From Candidatus Nanoarchaeia archaeon (GTDB lineage: Archaea; Nanobdellota; Nanobdellia; Woesearchaeales; DATDTY01): a DNA stretch of 39,274 bases. The first letter of the stretch is position 1, and each line of letters begins with the position of its first letter. The position numbers and the translations under genes are program-made. Shown here piece after piece: positions 17,372-24,259 of this stretch. The stretch lies in NCBI GenBank assembly GCA_035290625.1, contig DATDTY010000068.1:1-39274 (forward strand). The letters run 5' to 3'. The notes beneath the pieces are model-generated. The model saw only the letters and a list, made by a program, of their open reading frames with translations, was not told the origin of the DNA and did not search any database.

Positions 17372-17464
17372 TTATCCGCCTAACCTTTTTATCAAGAGTA
17401 TTGTTAAAAGGATTATTAAGAGAATTATTACAAAATAAAGAAATTTAATCTGGCCTTTTTTCAT
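17372..17464 (-). CDS. 30-residue single-helix membrane microprotein
   Basis: The minus strand encodes MKKGQIKFLYF followed by an almost pure Ile/Leu helix and LIKRLGG, then a stop. Lysines flank about 17 hydrophobic residues, the layout of a real transmembrane segment. The next gene starts 2 bases after its stop, in the same orientation, suggesting co-transcription. It is too short to be certain. Base composition alone (A/T-rich) could produce such a frame by chance. Confidence 0.45.
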   Translation of the reverse strand: MKKGQIKFLYFVIILLIILLTILLIKRLGG

Positions 17465-17511
17465 CTTATTGAGGAAAAGAGCGGGCTATTTAACTGTTGT
17501 GGTGGAGAAGA

Positions 17512-18075
17512 TTAGCCCCAATAGCTCTCTGATTTAGCCAACAAGTCCTTTAAGAATCTCTTTCCGGTCTCTGTCTTGAATTTTGGGAGGTTCCTTCCTT
17601 TGAAATACTCAAGATACTTGAGGCTGTTCTCCTTATCAAAATTTGGAGGTATGTGTTCCCAGTCTATCTTAGCGAGGCCGTCTGCCTCAAGGACCAATTG
17701 TGCGTTATGGCTGTCCAGCCTGTCTTTTTTATAATGATGGCCGATTAGAGTTGTGATCTCTTTTACTTCTGCTTCAGGGTATCCGAGCTTTTCCAGTATT
17801 GGCTTCGCAAGTTTTGCTCCGATTTCATCGTGGGATTGCTTGCTTTTCATGAGATCATCAAAGGTGTAGCCTTTTTTGAGCTTTGGATAGCCGATGTCAT
17901 GGAGGTACATGGTTGAGACAAGAATGCGTTCGTCTCCGCCTTCAGCATCGATAAGCTCTCTCATCCAGTGAACGGTTAGAAGGGTGTGGGGGATATCCCA
18001 ATCAGGTTTTCCGTCCTTGAGGTAGGCTACTGCTTCAGATTTCAGCTTTTCTTCTGTTTCTGCATCTAATCTCAT
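17512..18075 (-). CDS. HD-domain phosphohydrolase
   Basis: This 187-residue soluble metal-dependent hydrolase has the HD signature: a first His in IPHTLLTVHWM (near residue 30), then YLHDIGYPKL (near residue 58), SHDEIGAKLAKPIL, IGHHYKKD and finally EADGLAKID. These are the metal ligands expected of HD-superfamily phosphatases acting on nucleotides or related phosphoesters, though the substrate cannot be read from sequence. Its start overlaps the stop of the upstream 69-residue gene (TAATG), so the two are translationally coupled. Confidence 0.85.
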   Translation of the reverse strand: MRLDAETEEKLKSEAVAYLKDGKPDWDIPHTLLTVHWMRELIDAEGGDERILVSTMYLHDIGYPKLKKGYTFDDLMKSKQSHDEIGAKLAKPILEKLGYPEAEVKEITTLIGHHYKKDRLDSHNAQLVLEADGLAKIDWEHIPPNFDKENSLKYLEYFKGRNLPKFKTETGKRFLKDLLAKSESYWG

Positions 18076-18284
18076 TATTTCGGAGGTGATTCGCTAACAA
18101 TAATTCTTAACTTTGGTTCAACTTTCGGATCAAGCCGCAAGTTCCTAAGCTCATAGCTCTTTATGCCCATCTTCTCTGCGTATACCTTTGCAGCCTGCTC
18201 TGACCTGAAGGTCTTGGGCCTCTTCTTTTTCGAGCCCTTGTGAGTCCCCCGGAGCCTGCAGCGCTTCATAAGACCACTTGCCAT
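18075..18284 (-). CDS. Small basic protein, 69 aa
   Basis: The basic N-terminus (KRCRLRGTHKGSKKKRPKTF) is followed by a compact alpha/beta part (SEQAAKVYAEKMGIKSYELRN and KLRIIV), suggestive of a nucleic-acid-binding or ribosome-associated protein. No family is named. I chose ATG 18284 over a longer frame because a TATA box (18308-18315) lies about 27 bases upstream of it. It is divergent from the radical SAM gene and forms an operon with the HD hydrolase. Confidence 0.65.
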   Translation of the reverse strand: MASGLMKRCRLRGTHKGSKKKRPKTFRSEQAAKVYAEKMGIKSYELRNLRLDPKVEPKLRIIVSESPPK

Positions 18285-18307
18285 GCTAAACGGGGCTTCT
18301 CTGGCTC

Positions 18308-18315
18308 TTTTAAAG
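18308..18315 (-). promoter_or_regulatory. TATA box for 69-aa gene and HD hydrolase
   Basis: Minus strand ctttaaaa, 27 bases before the chosen ATG 18284. It is divergent with the next promoter. Confidence 0.5.
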
Positions 18316-18363
18316 GTTTTGTTTTTTGACGGCGCATGGCACTTGTGAAGCAGCATCCAACAA

Positions 18364-18373
18364 TTTTATATAC
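18364..18373 (+). promoter_or_regulatory. TATA box for radical SAM gene
   Basis: ttttatatac, about 27 bases before ATG 18395. Confidence 0.6.
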
Positions 18374-18394
18374 TTCCGGCAGCTGGAGAAGGAT

Positions 18395-19486
18395 ATGCCC
18401 ACTGCCTGCATCATTGACGGATTCAGCGGATGCATGCTGAACAGCTGGGATTCGCAGCTTTTCCATAAGTTCTTTGCGATGAATAACTGGAAGGTTGTTT
18501 CTGACTGGAAGGATGCTGATCTTGTTCTGCTGAATACCTGCGCTTTTGTGAAGAGCGTTGAGGACAAGGTTGTGCAGAGGATTATTGAGATCAAGGCTGA
18601 ATTAAGACAAAACCAGAGGATGGTTGTTGCTGGCTGCTTTCCAAAAATCAATGATGAAAGGCTGAGAGAGATCTTTGAAGGAGTCAGTTTTGGGCCAAGA
18701 GAAAACACACAACTGAATAAGATTATTGATGCCCAGGTTAAGATTGAAGATGTCAGGATAAATCGATTGGAAGAGCAGTACCTGAACGGCGCGCCGAGCT
18801 CAAGATTCTACATCAAGATTGAAGATGGATGTTTGGGGAACTGCAGCTTCTGCGCGATTAAGGCTGCGAAAGGGAACCTGAAGAGCATTGAGCCTGAAAG
18901 GATTCTGGAGCAGTTCAGGAAAGGCAGGGAGGTTGGGTATAAGGAATTTGTTTTGCTTGGGGATGATATCGGGTGCTATGGAAGGGATATCAGGACAAAT
19001 CTGGTTGAATTGCTGAAGAGGATTGTCCAGCAAGACGGGGAATTTTACCTTTTCCTTCATTTTGTCCAGCCGAACTGGTTTCTCGATATGATTGATGGGT
19101 TTAGGGACGTGTTTGCAACAGGCAAGGTTACGGTGCTCAATATTCCGATACAATCAGGGAATGACCGGGTATTGAGGCTGATGCGGAGGCCGTATTCCAT
19201 GAAAGAGGTTCTGCCAGTGATGCAGAAGATTAAGGCGGAGTTTCCCTCTGTACTCCTTCAGACACACGTCATTGTTGGTTTTCCCGGCGAGACCTATGCA
19301 GAGTTCCTGGATAGCCTTGAAGCTGCAAAATATTTTGATGTTGTGAAGTTCTTTGGATTTTCTGAAAGGCCAGGAAGGAAGAGCGTCCTGAGTTCAGAGG
19401 CAAAGCTGCACCGGCAGGCTGCATTTGGGCTGATTGAGGGGCAGATTGAAGAGGGGAAGGGGACTTATTTGATTGTGCAGGGTTAG
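18395..19486 (+). CDS. MiaB/CDKAL1-like radical SAM methylthiotransferase, TRAM-less
   Basis: The 363-residue product has the two-cluster architecture of methylthiotransferases. The N-terminal UPF0004 domain has cysteines in FSGCMLNSWDSQ, LLNTCAFVKSVEDKV and VVAGCFPKIN. The radical SAM domain has CLGNCSFC (near residue 147), then LLGDDIGCYGRD and IPIQSGNDRVLRLMRR. Family members add a methylthio group to tRNA position 37 or to ribosomal protein S12. In archaea the usual target is t6A37 of tRNA. The protein ends soon after the radical SAM barrel, so the C-terminal TRAM RNA-binding domain is missing. Start ATG 18395 fits the TATA box. The nearby TruD and tRNA genes fit a tRNA-modification role. 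The exact substrate is inference. Confidence 0.85.
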   Translation: MPTACIIDGFSGCMLNSWDSQLFHKFFAMNNWKVVSDWKDADLVLLNTCAFVKSVEDKVVQRIIEIKAELRQNQRMVVAGCFPKINDERLREIFEGVSFGPRENTQLNKIIDAQVKIEDVRINRLEEQYLNGAPSSRFYIKIEDGCLGNCSFCAIKAAKGNLKSIEPERILEQFRKGREVGYKEFVLLGDDIGCYGRDIRTNLVELLKRIVQQDGEFYLFLHFVQPNWFLDMIDGFRDVFATGKVTVLNIPIQSGNDRVLRLMRRPYSMKEVLPVMQKIKAEFPSVLLQTHVIVGFPGETYAEFLDSLEAAKYFDVVKFFGFSERPGRKSVLSSEAKLHRQAAFGLIEGQIEEGKGTYLIVQG

Positions 19487-19487
19487 G

Positions 19488-19495
19488 TTTAAATA
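19488..19495 (+). promoter_or_regulatory. TATA box for 19518 gene and adk
   Basis: tttaaata, 26 bases before ATG 19518. It overlaps the end of the radical SAM gene. Confidence 0.6.
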
Positions 19496-19517
19496 GGATT
19501 GCACACTTTCTGCAGCC

Positions 19518-19982
19518 ATGACAGACATCCAGAAGGCCTATGAGGGGCTGAGGAAGAGGCATCCTGAGCTGCCACTCTTCTCAGAAGTTGATTCGTTGTT
19601 TGAGATCTCTAACATGGAGAAGGAGAGATTTCTGCTCAGGTCAATCCGCCGGTCTATCCTCGAGGAGATCGAATATCTGCTGCACAGCATGGAGCCGGTT
19701 TTCCAGCCTGAGAACTCTGTTGCAGGGATGCACGAGTGCAGATTTTTGCAGGAGGATGAGAAGCAGCGTTTTTTTGACCTCTACAGAAAACTTGCAGCAC
19801 TGCATCGGAAAGGGATTGCTGCTGCGCTGAGGTATCAGGAAGATGAAGAGGCTGCATTTATCGCATCAGTATGCCGGGTGTGGAAGCCGCTGGCTGCAGA
19901 TGTCGCCACCTACTTGGCAAAGATTGCTGGCGTATGGGAGAGAGAATCGGAATCTGAAGAAAAAGCAGGGTATTTTGGATGA
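19518..19982 (+). CDS. Hypothetical helical protein, 154 aa
   Basis: This is a wholly soluble, mostly helical protein. It has a central RRSILEEIEYLLHSME segment and a C-terminal helix around EEAAFIASVCRVWKPLAADV. I know of no family match. It overlaps the start of adenylate kinase by 4 bases (ATGA), so it is translationally coupled to it. Function unknown. Confidence 0.7.
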   Translation: MTDIQKAYEGLRKRHPELPLFSEVDSLFEISNMEKERFLLRSIRRSILEEIEYLLHSMEPVFQPENSVAGMHECRFLQEDEKQRFFDLYRKLAALHRKGIAAALRYQEDEEAAFIASVCRVWKPLAADVATYLAKIAGVWERESESEEKAGYFG

Positions 19983-20605
19983 AGATTGTTGTGATGGGGC
20001 CCCAGGGCTCTGGAAAAGGAACGCAAGCGGAGAGAATTGTAAAAGAGTATAAAATCCCCCATATCTCCACAGGGGATATTCTCAGGAAGAATATTGCTGA
20101 TAAGACCCCTCTTGGAAAGACTGCAAAGTTGCATATTGACAAAGGAGAGCTTGTTCCTGACGCTGTAGTCAATGATATGGTACAGGAAAGGCTCGGCAAG
20201 AAGGACTGCAAAAAAGGATATCTGCTTGACGGCTATCCGAGAACATTGAACCAGGCAAAGGCATTGGAGAGGTATGACAAGGTGGAAAAGGTGTTTTTGC
20301 TTGAGGTTCCTGACGAGGTTTCTGTCAGGCGATTAAGTGCCAGAAGGCAGTGCTCAACGTGCGGCAAGATATTCGGGATCGATATCCCTCCGAAGAGGGA
20401 GGGAGTATGCGACAGCTGCAAAGGCAGATTATTCCAGAGGGATGATGATATGCCTGAGAAAATCAATACCCGGCTCAAGGAATACCACAAGGAAACAGAG
20501 CCTTTGGTTGGGTTCTATGGAAAAAGGATTGTTAGGCTGGATGGAACCAAGCCGATTGATGCTGTGTTTAAGGAGATTGCCAAGGTTTTGGAGGGATTGA
20601 GGTGA
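19979..20605 (+). CDS. adk: Adenylate kinase with zinc-type lid
   Basis: This soluble enzyme converts ATP + AMP to 2 ADP. It is 208 residues, the bacterial-type long form. The P-loop GPQGSGKGTQA is at residue 7, followed by the AMP-binding ISTGDILR and the LDGYPRT motif. The LID domain carries CSTCGK and CDSCKG, four cysteines that should bind a structural zinc. RLKEYHKETEPL follows. Archaea often use a different adenylate kinase type, so the bacterial-like form suggests either old lateral transfer or the DPANN norm. A fragment of another gene follows its stop immediately. Confidence 0.95.
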   Translation: MKIVVMGPQGSGKGTQAERIVKEYKIPHISTGDILRKNIADKTPLGKTAKLHIDKGELVPDAVVNDMVQERLGKKDCKKGYLLDGYPRTLNQAKALERYDKVEKVFLLEVPDEVSVRRLSARRQCSTCGKIFGIDIPPKREGVCDSCKGRLFQRDDDMPEKINTRLKEYHKETEPLVGFYGKRIVRLDGTKPIDAVFKEIAKVLEGLR

Positions 20606-20686
20606 GGGGAGCGAAGTGCTATCTTGCAAACGAATTGGGTTTTTCTGAGACAGGAAGGTATGTTCTGGATACGTTGTTGAGATAAT
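20602..20686 (+). pseudogene. Possible N-terminal remnant of a nucleoside 2-deoxyribosyltransferase-like gene
   Basis: GTG 20602 overlaps the adk stop and the frame reads VRGAKCYLANELGF. If one T is dropped from the six-T run (20640-20645), it continues SETGRYVLDTLLR. Together this resembles the start of nucleoside 2-deoxyribosyltransferase-like proteins (KIYLAGPLGFSE...). As given, the frame ends after 15 residues. The rest of the gene is absent, replaced by the end of the HEPN/MNT module. The match is short and from memory, so confidence is limited. Confidence 0.4.
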
Positions 20687-20689
20687 CTT

Positions 20690-21241
20690 TTACCCTTTAT
20701 CTCCTTTAAGCAACTCTTCCGGCACCTTAAGGGTTCCTTCTGAAAAAACAATATCTTTGCACTGGGAAATGGCTTCCTTGCATATGGCCATCATCTTATC
20801 ATAATTTTGCTCGATTTCCTTAATTTCAATAGATGTGCTGTATCTTGCTTTTTCCCTCTCATCAACATCTGACTGTCCTTCCTTTTCCCTATAAACCGTT
20901 ATTCTCTTAATAAAATCAGGATCATAGCTTATAATGGATTGATCTTTTACATATTCCAAGAAGAGCGCTGTGCATCTTTGATTTCTGCTCTCGACTCCGA
21001 ATTTGGACAAGATGGCTAATGCACAATAATAAAGGGTATAAAACCATTCTTCAGGCAGTTTGTAATCAAATCCTTGTTCCTTGTATAATGTACATAGCTC
21101 CAGATTCTTTTTTGCTTTTGTTATATATCCCTCTGCTTCTTTTAAGCTTGGTTTGATTGCCAGAAGACCTTTATGCTTCTTCCATTTTTTCTCATCTCTA
21201 AGAGCAGATGCAAAGCAAGCTCTCAAATTTTCCAAAGTCAT
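20690..21241 (-). CDS. HEPN-domain protein, toxin-like partner of the MNT protein
   Basis: The 183-residue helical protein carries a HEPN-like core: EGYITKAKKNLELCTLYKEQ, then EWFYTLYYCALAILSKFGVE. HEPN ribonucleases have an Arg-x4-6-His motif. Here the corresponding spot reads ESRNQRCTALF with no His, so catalysis may be lost or use another residue. It overlaps the upstream MNT gene by 4 bases (ATGA), the classic HEPN/MNT arrangement. By family knowledge the HEPN half is a toxin or RNase neutralised by the MNT half through AMPylation. Whether that holds here is inference. Confidence 0.75.
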   Translation of the reverse strand: MTLENLRACFASALRDEKKWKKHKGLLAIKPSLKEAEGYITKAKKNLELCTLYKEQGFDYKLPEEWFYTLYYCALAILSKFGVESRNQRCTALFLEYVKDQSIISYDPDFIKRITVYREKEGQSDVDEREKARYSTSIEIKEIEQNYDKMMAICKEAISQCKDIVFSEGTLKVPEELLKGDKG

Positions 21242-21828
21242 TCTGACAGCGCCTTTACAAATTTGATAAAAGTCTCCTGTCCAAACAGGACAATGCCTTT
21301 TTTTACAGCATCTAGGTATGCCTTGTTTTGTTCTTTCAATTCTTTCTTAAATTCTTTTTGCGTCAGATTGATTGAATGTATTTTTTTGCTTTGTGTTTCC
21401 TGCATCTTAAACACCACATCATTAACTTTACCAAGATTCTTTTCCTTGGCAATTCCGATTATATCAATATCATTTGCTTCTTTGCCGTAGAGTATGCTTC
21501 CATAGAGTATCAAAAACTCGACCTTTTGCTGCAAGCTTGAAAAGTCATACAGCCATCTTTTGTATTTTAAAGTTTCTTGGGTCAAGGAGAGCGCCAAAGT
21601 TTTCTCTGTCAAGATATTGCCCCAGTTCAGTTTTATTGTGCTTGTGCTTGTTTTTCCGCTCCCAACAGGCTCGATAAGTATCAGACTGTCCTTTTCAAGC
21701 TTTTTGAGAATTTTCCATGTGCCCCACCTGCTCATCTTTAGCTCTTTTGCTAAAGACGTGGCAGTATGCCTGCTAAAATCCTTCAGCAAGATATTCATAA
21801 TTTTTTGTGATTTGCTCATTATCTTCAT
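21238..21828 (-). CDS. HTH-MNT nucleotidyltransferase antitoxin-like protein
   Basis: The N-terminus is a winged helix-turn-helix (ATSLAKELKMSRWGTWKILK, LEKDSLILIEPVGSGK). The C-terminal part is a minimal nucleotidyltransferase with LYGSILYGKEANDIDIIGIA, the GSx10DxD metal-binding signature. This suits an autorepressing antitoxin of a HEPN/MNT pair. A TTG at 21846 would also be in frame. I chose ATG 21828 (alternative ATG 21819) because the TATA box at 21861-21870 puts the transcript start near 21839. A cluster of gttgatag repeats covers the promoter. Confidence 0.8.
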   Translation of the reverse strand: MKIMSKSQKIMNILLKDFSRHTATSLAKELKMSRWGTWKILKKLEKDSLILIEPVGSGKTSTSTIKLNWGNILTEKTLALSLTQETLKYKRWLYDFSSLQQKVEFLILYGSILYGKEANDIDIIGIAKEKNLGKVNDVVFKMQETQSKKIHSINLTQKEFKKELKEQNKAYLDAVKKGIVLFGQETFIKFVKALSE

Positions 21829-21831
21829 TTT

Positions 21832-21860
21832 GTTGATAGTTGTCAACAGATGGTTGATAG
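21832..21860 (-). promoter_or_regulatory. Candidate operator of the HEPN/MNT operon
   Basis: Two direct copies of gttgatag (21832-21839 and 21853-21860) flank a small palindrome gttgtcaac (21839-21847). They lie between TATA box and start codon, so a bound HTH-MNT protein would block transcription. Autoregulation is inferred from position and from the HTH domain. Confidence 0.5.
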
Positions 21861-21870
21861 GATATATAAA
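21861..21870 (-). promoter_or_regulatory. TATA box of the HEPN/MNT operon
   Basis: Minus strand tttatatatc, about 37 bases before ATG 21828. Confidence 0.6.
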
Positions 21871-21885
21871 CCTTCCTATTTTGAA

Positions 21886-22947
21886 TTAAGAAAAAAGGTA
21901 TCTAATAAGCACGGTTGCATAAGCTCCTTTTGGCAGGGAGAATTCAAGTTTTACGGTTTCTTTTGAATCATGCAGTATCTTGAAGCCTGTACAGGTTTCG
22001 AATGCGTTTCTTTCCGTGCCTTCAGAGCTGAGCTCAGGGAGCTGGGGGATGATGAAGTCTCTTGTGGTTAGGTTTTCTTTTTTTAGGATGGGATTAATGA
22101 GACTTTCATTGGTGCCAAAGCCAATCAAGGGCAGTTTTTTATTCTTTACATTTTTTGATTTTGATTTGTTTTCTATTGATCTGCATTTTTTTGGCATATG
22201 TTCTATTAATTTTTCTTTTTTTGGTTTATTCTCCATTGATTTAGGTTTAATTGAGGCTTCTTCTGTTGGATCCCTTTTAATTGAGTCTTTTAATAATTCA
22301 TTAAATAGCTTAGACTGGTAGGCATGGATGAATAGTCTTAATATTTTTGAGGGCATCTTCCTTAGGCAGCCTATTGCATCTGAGGGCTGGGTTTCAAAGT
22401 GCTCTCTCATCTTCTTTTCATAGCTTCCTTTGTGCTTCAGGAGAAGAGTTACCGCTTTGCTAAACTCTTGTTTTACTATGCACTTACCTATCTCTGCGTT
22501 GTCATTTGAGAATCTTTGCTCTCCGAATACGTTCGGGAAGACTATTGTTGCGTTTCTTGTATTTTTAAGGAATACTTTGTGCTCTTCAGGGGTTATCTCC
22601 CTTATGGTAATCTCAAACTGGTTTCCTTCGTGGTCTCCTAAGGAGATGGGCTCATGTAAGGAGCCTTTGTATTCTATCTTTAGGTTAGCATCATCAATGT
22701 CTCTTGCTTTCTTTCCTTTGATCGAGATATACTGTTCGGTTCTTGCTCTTTTGTCCTTGTTTCCTGCATAGCCAAAGCTGGATTCGGGGAGATTGAGGAT
22801 CCTGGAGAGCCTTGAGATGGCTTCGGGTGTTGAACGGTTGGTCTTGGAGAGGAGGTAGATATGGTAATTTCCGCCTTTTTCCAGGATGCCCTCTATTGGA
22901 AATATCTCCTTTACGATGAAGTCTTCAGGGGATTCTTTAAGCTTCAT
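21886..22947 (-). CDS. truD: tRNA pseudouridine synthase D
   Basis: This enzyme isomerises U13 in tRNA (archaeal and eukaryotic members also act on other sites). The 353-residue product opens KLKESPEDFIVKEI, and the catalytic FGYAGNKDKRARTEQY (Asp in NKD, near residue 63) is intact. NVFGEQRFSNDN and AYQSKLFN are also typical family strings. An unusual Lys/Glu-rich, low-complexity insert of about 50 residues (KPKSMENKPKKEKLIEHMPK and on, around residues 225-275) interrupts the C-terminal part. It is probably a disordered surface loop. It is divergent from tRNA-Arg. Confidence 0.92.
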   Translation of the reverse strand: MKLKESPEDFIVKEIFPIEGILEKGGNYHIYLLSKTNRSTPEAISRLSRILNLPESSFGYAGNKDKRARTEQYISIKGKKARDIDDANLKIEYKGSLHEPISLGDHEGNQFEITIREITPEEHKVFLKNTRNATIVFPNVFGEQRFSNDNAEIGKCIVKQEFSKAVTLLLKHKGSYEKKMREHFETQPSDAIGCLRKMPSKILRLFIHAYQSKLFNELLKDSIKRDPTEEASIKPKSMENKPKKEKLIEHMPKKCRSIENKSKSKNVKNKKLPLIGFGTNESLINPILKKENLTTRDFIIPQLPELSSEGTERNAFETCTGFKILHDSKETVKLEFSLPKGAYATVLIRYLFS

Positions 22948-22968
22948 AGAGCCCGGGGATAAAAAGGC

Positions 22969-22976
22969 TTATAAAA
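22969..22976 (+). promoter_or_regulatory. TATA box for tRNA-Arg
   Basis: ttataaaa, about 27 bases before the tRNA 5' end at 23000. The mature 5' end may therefore equal the transcript start. Confidence 0.6.
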
Positions 22977-22999
22977 AGGTTGAGGCTTTGCTCTGATGT

Positions 23000-23118
23000 G
23001 CGCCTGTAGCTCAGTCTGGATACCGGAAAAACTCCAGCTTTTCGGGATTGGCCGGTAGGACAAATAGAGCGAAAGGTTCCTAACCTTTAGGTCGGGGGTT
23101 CAAATCCTCCCAGGCGCG
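23000..23118 (+). tRNA. tRNA-Arg(CCT) with a 44-base intron in the D-loop
   Basis: The acceptor stem is gcgcctg/caggcgc (23000-23006 and 23111-23117), discriminator G. The anticodon stem-loop aaagg-ttcctaa-cctt gives CCT (Arg). The T-arm ggggg-ttcaaat-cctcc is normal. The D-stem gctc (23009-23012) finds its partner gagc only at 23067-23070. Removing about 44 bases (roughly 23021-23064, exact ends blurred by an ATA present at both edges) restores a normal 75-base tRNA with D-loop agtctggata. The extra segment contains a taccgg/ccggta stem (23021-23026 and 23052-23057), compatible with a relaxed bulge-helix-bulge splice site. Confidence 0.85.
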
Positions 23119-23130
23119 CTTCACAGTTAA

Positions 23131-23138
23131 TTATAAAA
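23131..23138 (+). promoter_or_regulatory. TATA box for glycosidase-like gene
   Basis: ttataaaa, about 27 bases before ATG 23162. Predicted leaderless. Confidence 0.6.
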
Positions 23139-23161
23139 GCTCCGAGTTTGTAATCTATTCC

Positions 23162-24259
23162 ATGTTCTCTCCAATCTACATCAGCGAAGGGCTTCGGATG
23201 TTCAGAAGGAAGCTGCGGGTCCAGGGAAGAGGATTTAAGCAGTATCCTGGAGATGCAGCGGACATTTGCAGGCAGATCATTGAGGACTGCTGGAATGGAA
23301 GATATTTCCAGACTTCAACAGGCCACTTCTGCGAGTTCTGGGTAAGGGATTTCAGCTGGTGCTGCAGGCCATTGCTTCGGCTGGGGTATAAGGAAGAAGT
23401 CAGGAAGACATTGGAGTACGCTCTGGGGATATATTCAAGGTGTGGAAGGGTGACTACTACGATATCTCCCAGAGGCGGGCCATTTGATTTTCCTAATTTC
23501 TCTCCTGATTCTTTGGCTTCTTTGATTCTTTGCTTAAATCAGGCTAAAGCTAAATCATTGATTTCTGGATACAAGGATTTTCTCAATAAAAAGATTTCTG
23601 AGTATGAGGAGAAGGTTTTGGACAGGGAAACAGGGCTTGTTAGACAAGGAATTCCTTTCTCTTCCATAAAGGATCATGCCAGGAGGAGCTCTTCATGCTA
23701 TAATAATGTCATGCTTGCGATGCTTGCAAGGGAGATTAAGAAAACTTCATTGGATAACCCCTTCAGGGGATTTAATTTTAAGAAGAGGGTAAAGGAGGAG
23801 TTCTGGAATGGGGACTATTTTTATGATGATATGGAGAAACTGCCTGTTGTGACGGGGGATTCGAATGTTTTTCCATTCTGGACAGGAATTTTTACTGAAA
23901 AGGAGATGATGAGACGTGCATTCAGGGCAATTGAAGAAGTAGGTTTGGATAAGCCTTTTCCTCTACGATATACCTGTAAGAGGTACAAGAGGCAGAGAAT
24001 GCTTATCTATGAAATTCTTGCACGGAATTATGAGAGGACGACAATATGGAATCATATAGGGCTTATGTATGTTTCTTTGCTGAAACAGGTTGATAGGAAG
24101 AGACACAGGAAGAGCATTGAGGATTATAAGGACGTGATAGGGAAACATAAAACATTCCTTGAGGTGTATAATCCTGCAGGGAAGCCTTATAAATCACTGG
24201 TTTACACCTGTGATGAAGGGATACTGTGGAGCAGTATGCTTCTGGAGATGTTGAGATGA
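23162..24259 (+). CDS. Alpha/alpha-toroid (glucoamylase-like) glycosidase-type protein
   Basis: The 365-residue soluble protein has the pattern of six-hairpin alpha/alpha-barrel glycoside hydrolases. The early WVRDFSWCCRPLLRLGYKEE (near residue 60) and KTLEYALGIYSRCG resemble the substrate-pocket helices of GH15/GH63-like enzymes. Later come ARRSSSCYNNVMLAMLAREI, WNGDYFYDD and TTIWNHIGLMYV. It likely acts on a glycan or on a glycoside in the cytoplasm, but the catalytic acids cannot be assigned with certainty. It overlaps the following glycosyltransferase gene by 4 bases, so a joint role in glycan processing is likely. Confidence 0.65.
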   Translation: MFSPIYISEGLRMFRRKLRVQGRGFKQYPGDAADICRQIIEDCWNGRYFQTSTGHFCEFWVRDFSWCCRPLLRLGYKEEVRKTLEYALGIYSRCGRVTTTISPRGGPFDFPNFSPDSLASLILCLNQAKAKSLISGYKDFLNKKISEYEEKVLDRETGLVRQGIPFSSIKDHARRSSSCYNNVMLAMLAREIKKTSLDNPFRGFNFKKRVKEEFWNGDYFYDDMEKLPVVTGDSNVFPFWTGIFTEKEMMRRAFRAIEEVGLDKPFPLRYTCKRYKRQRMLIYEILARNYERTTIWNHIGLMYVSLLKQVDRKRHRKSIEDYKDVIGKHKTFLEVYNPAGKPYKSLVYTCDEGILWSSMLLEMLR

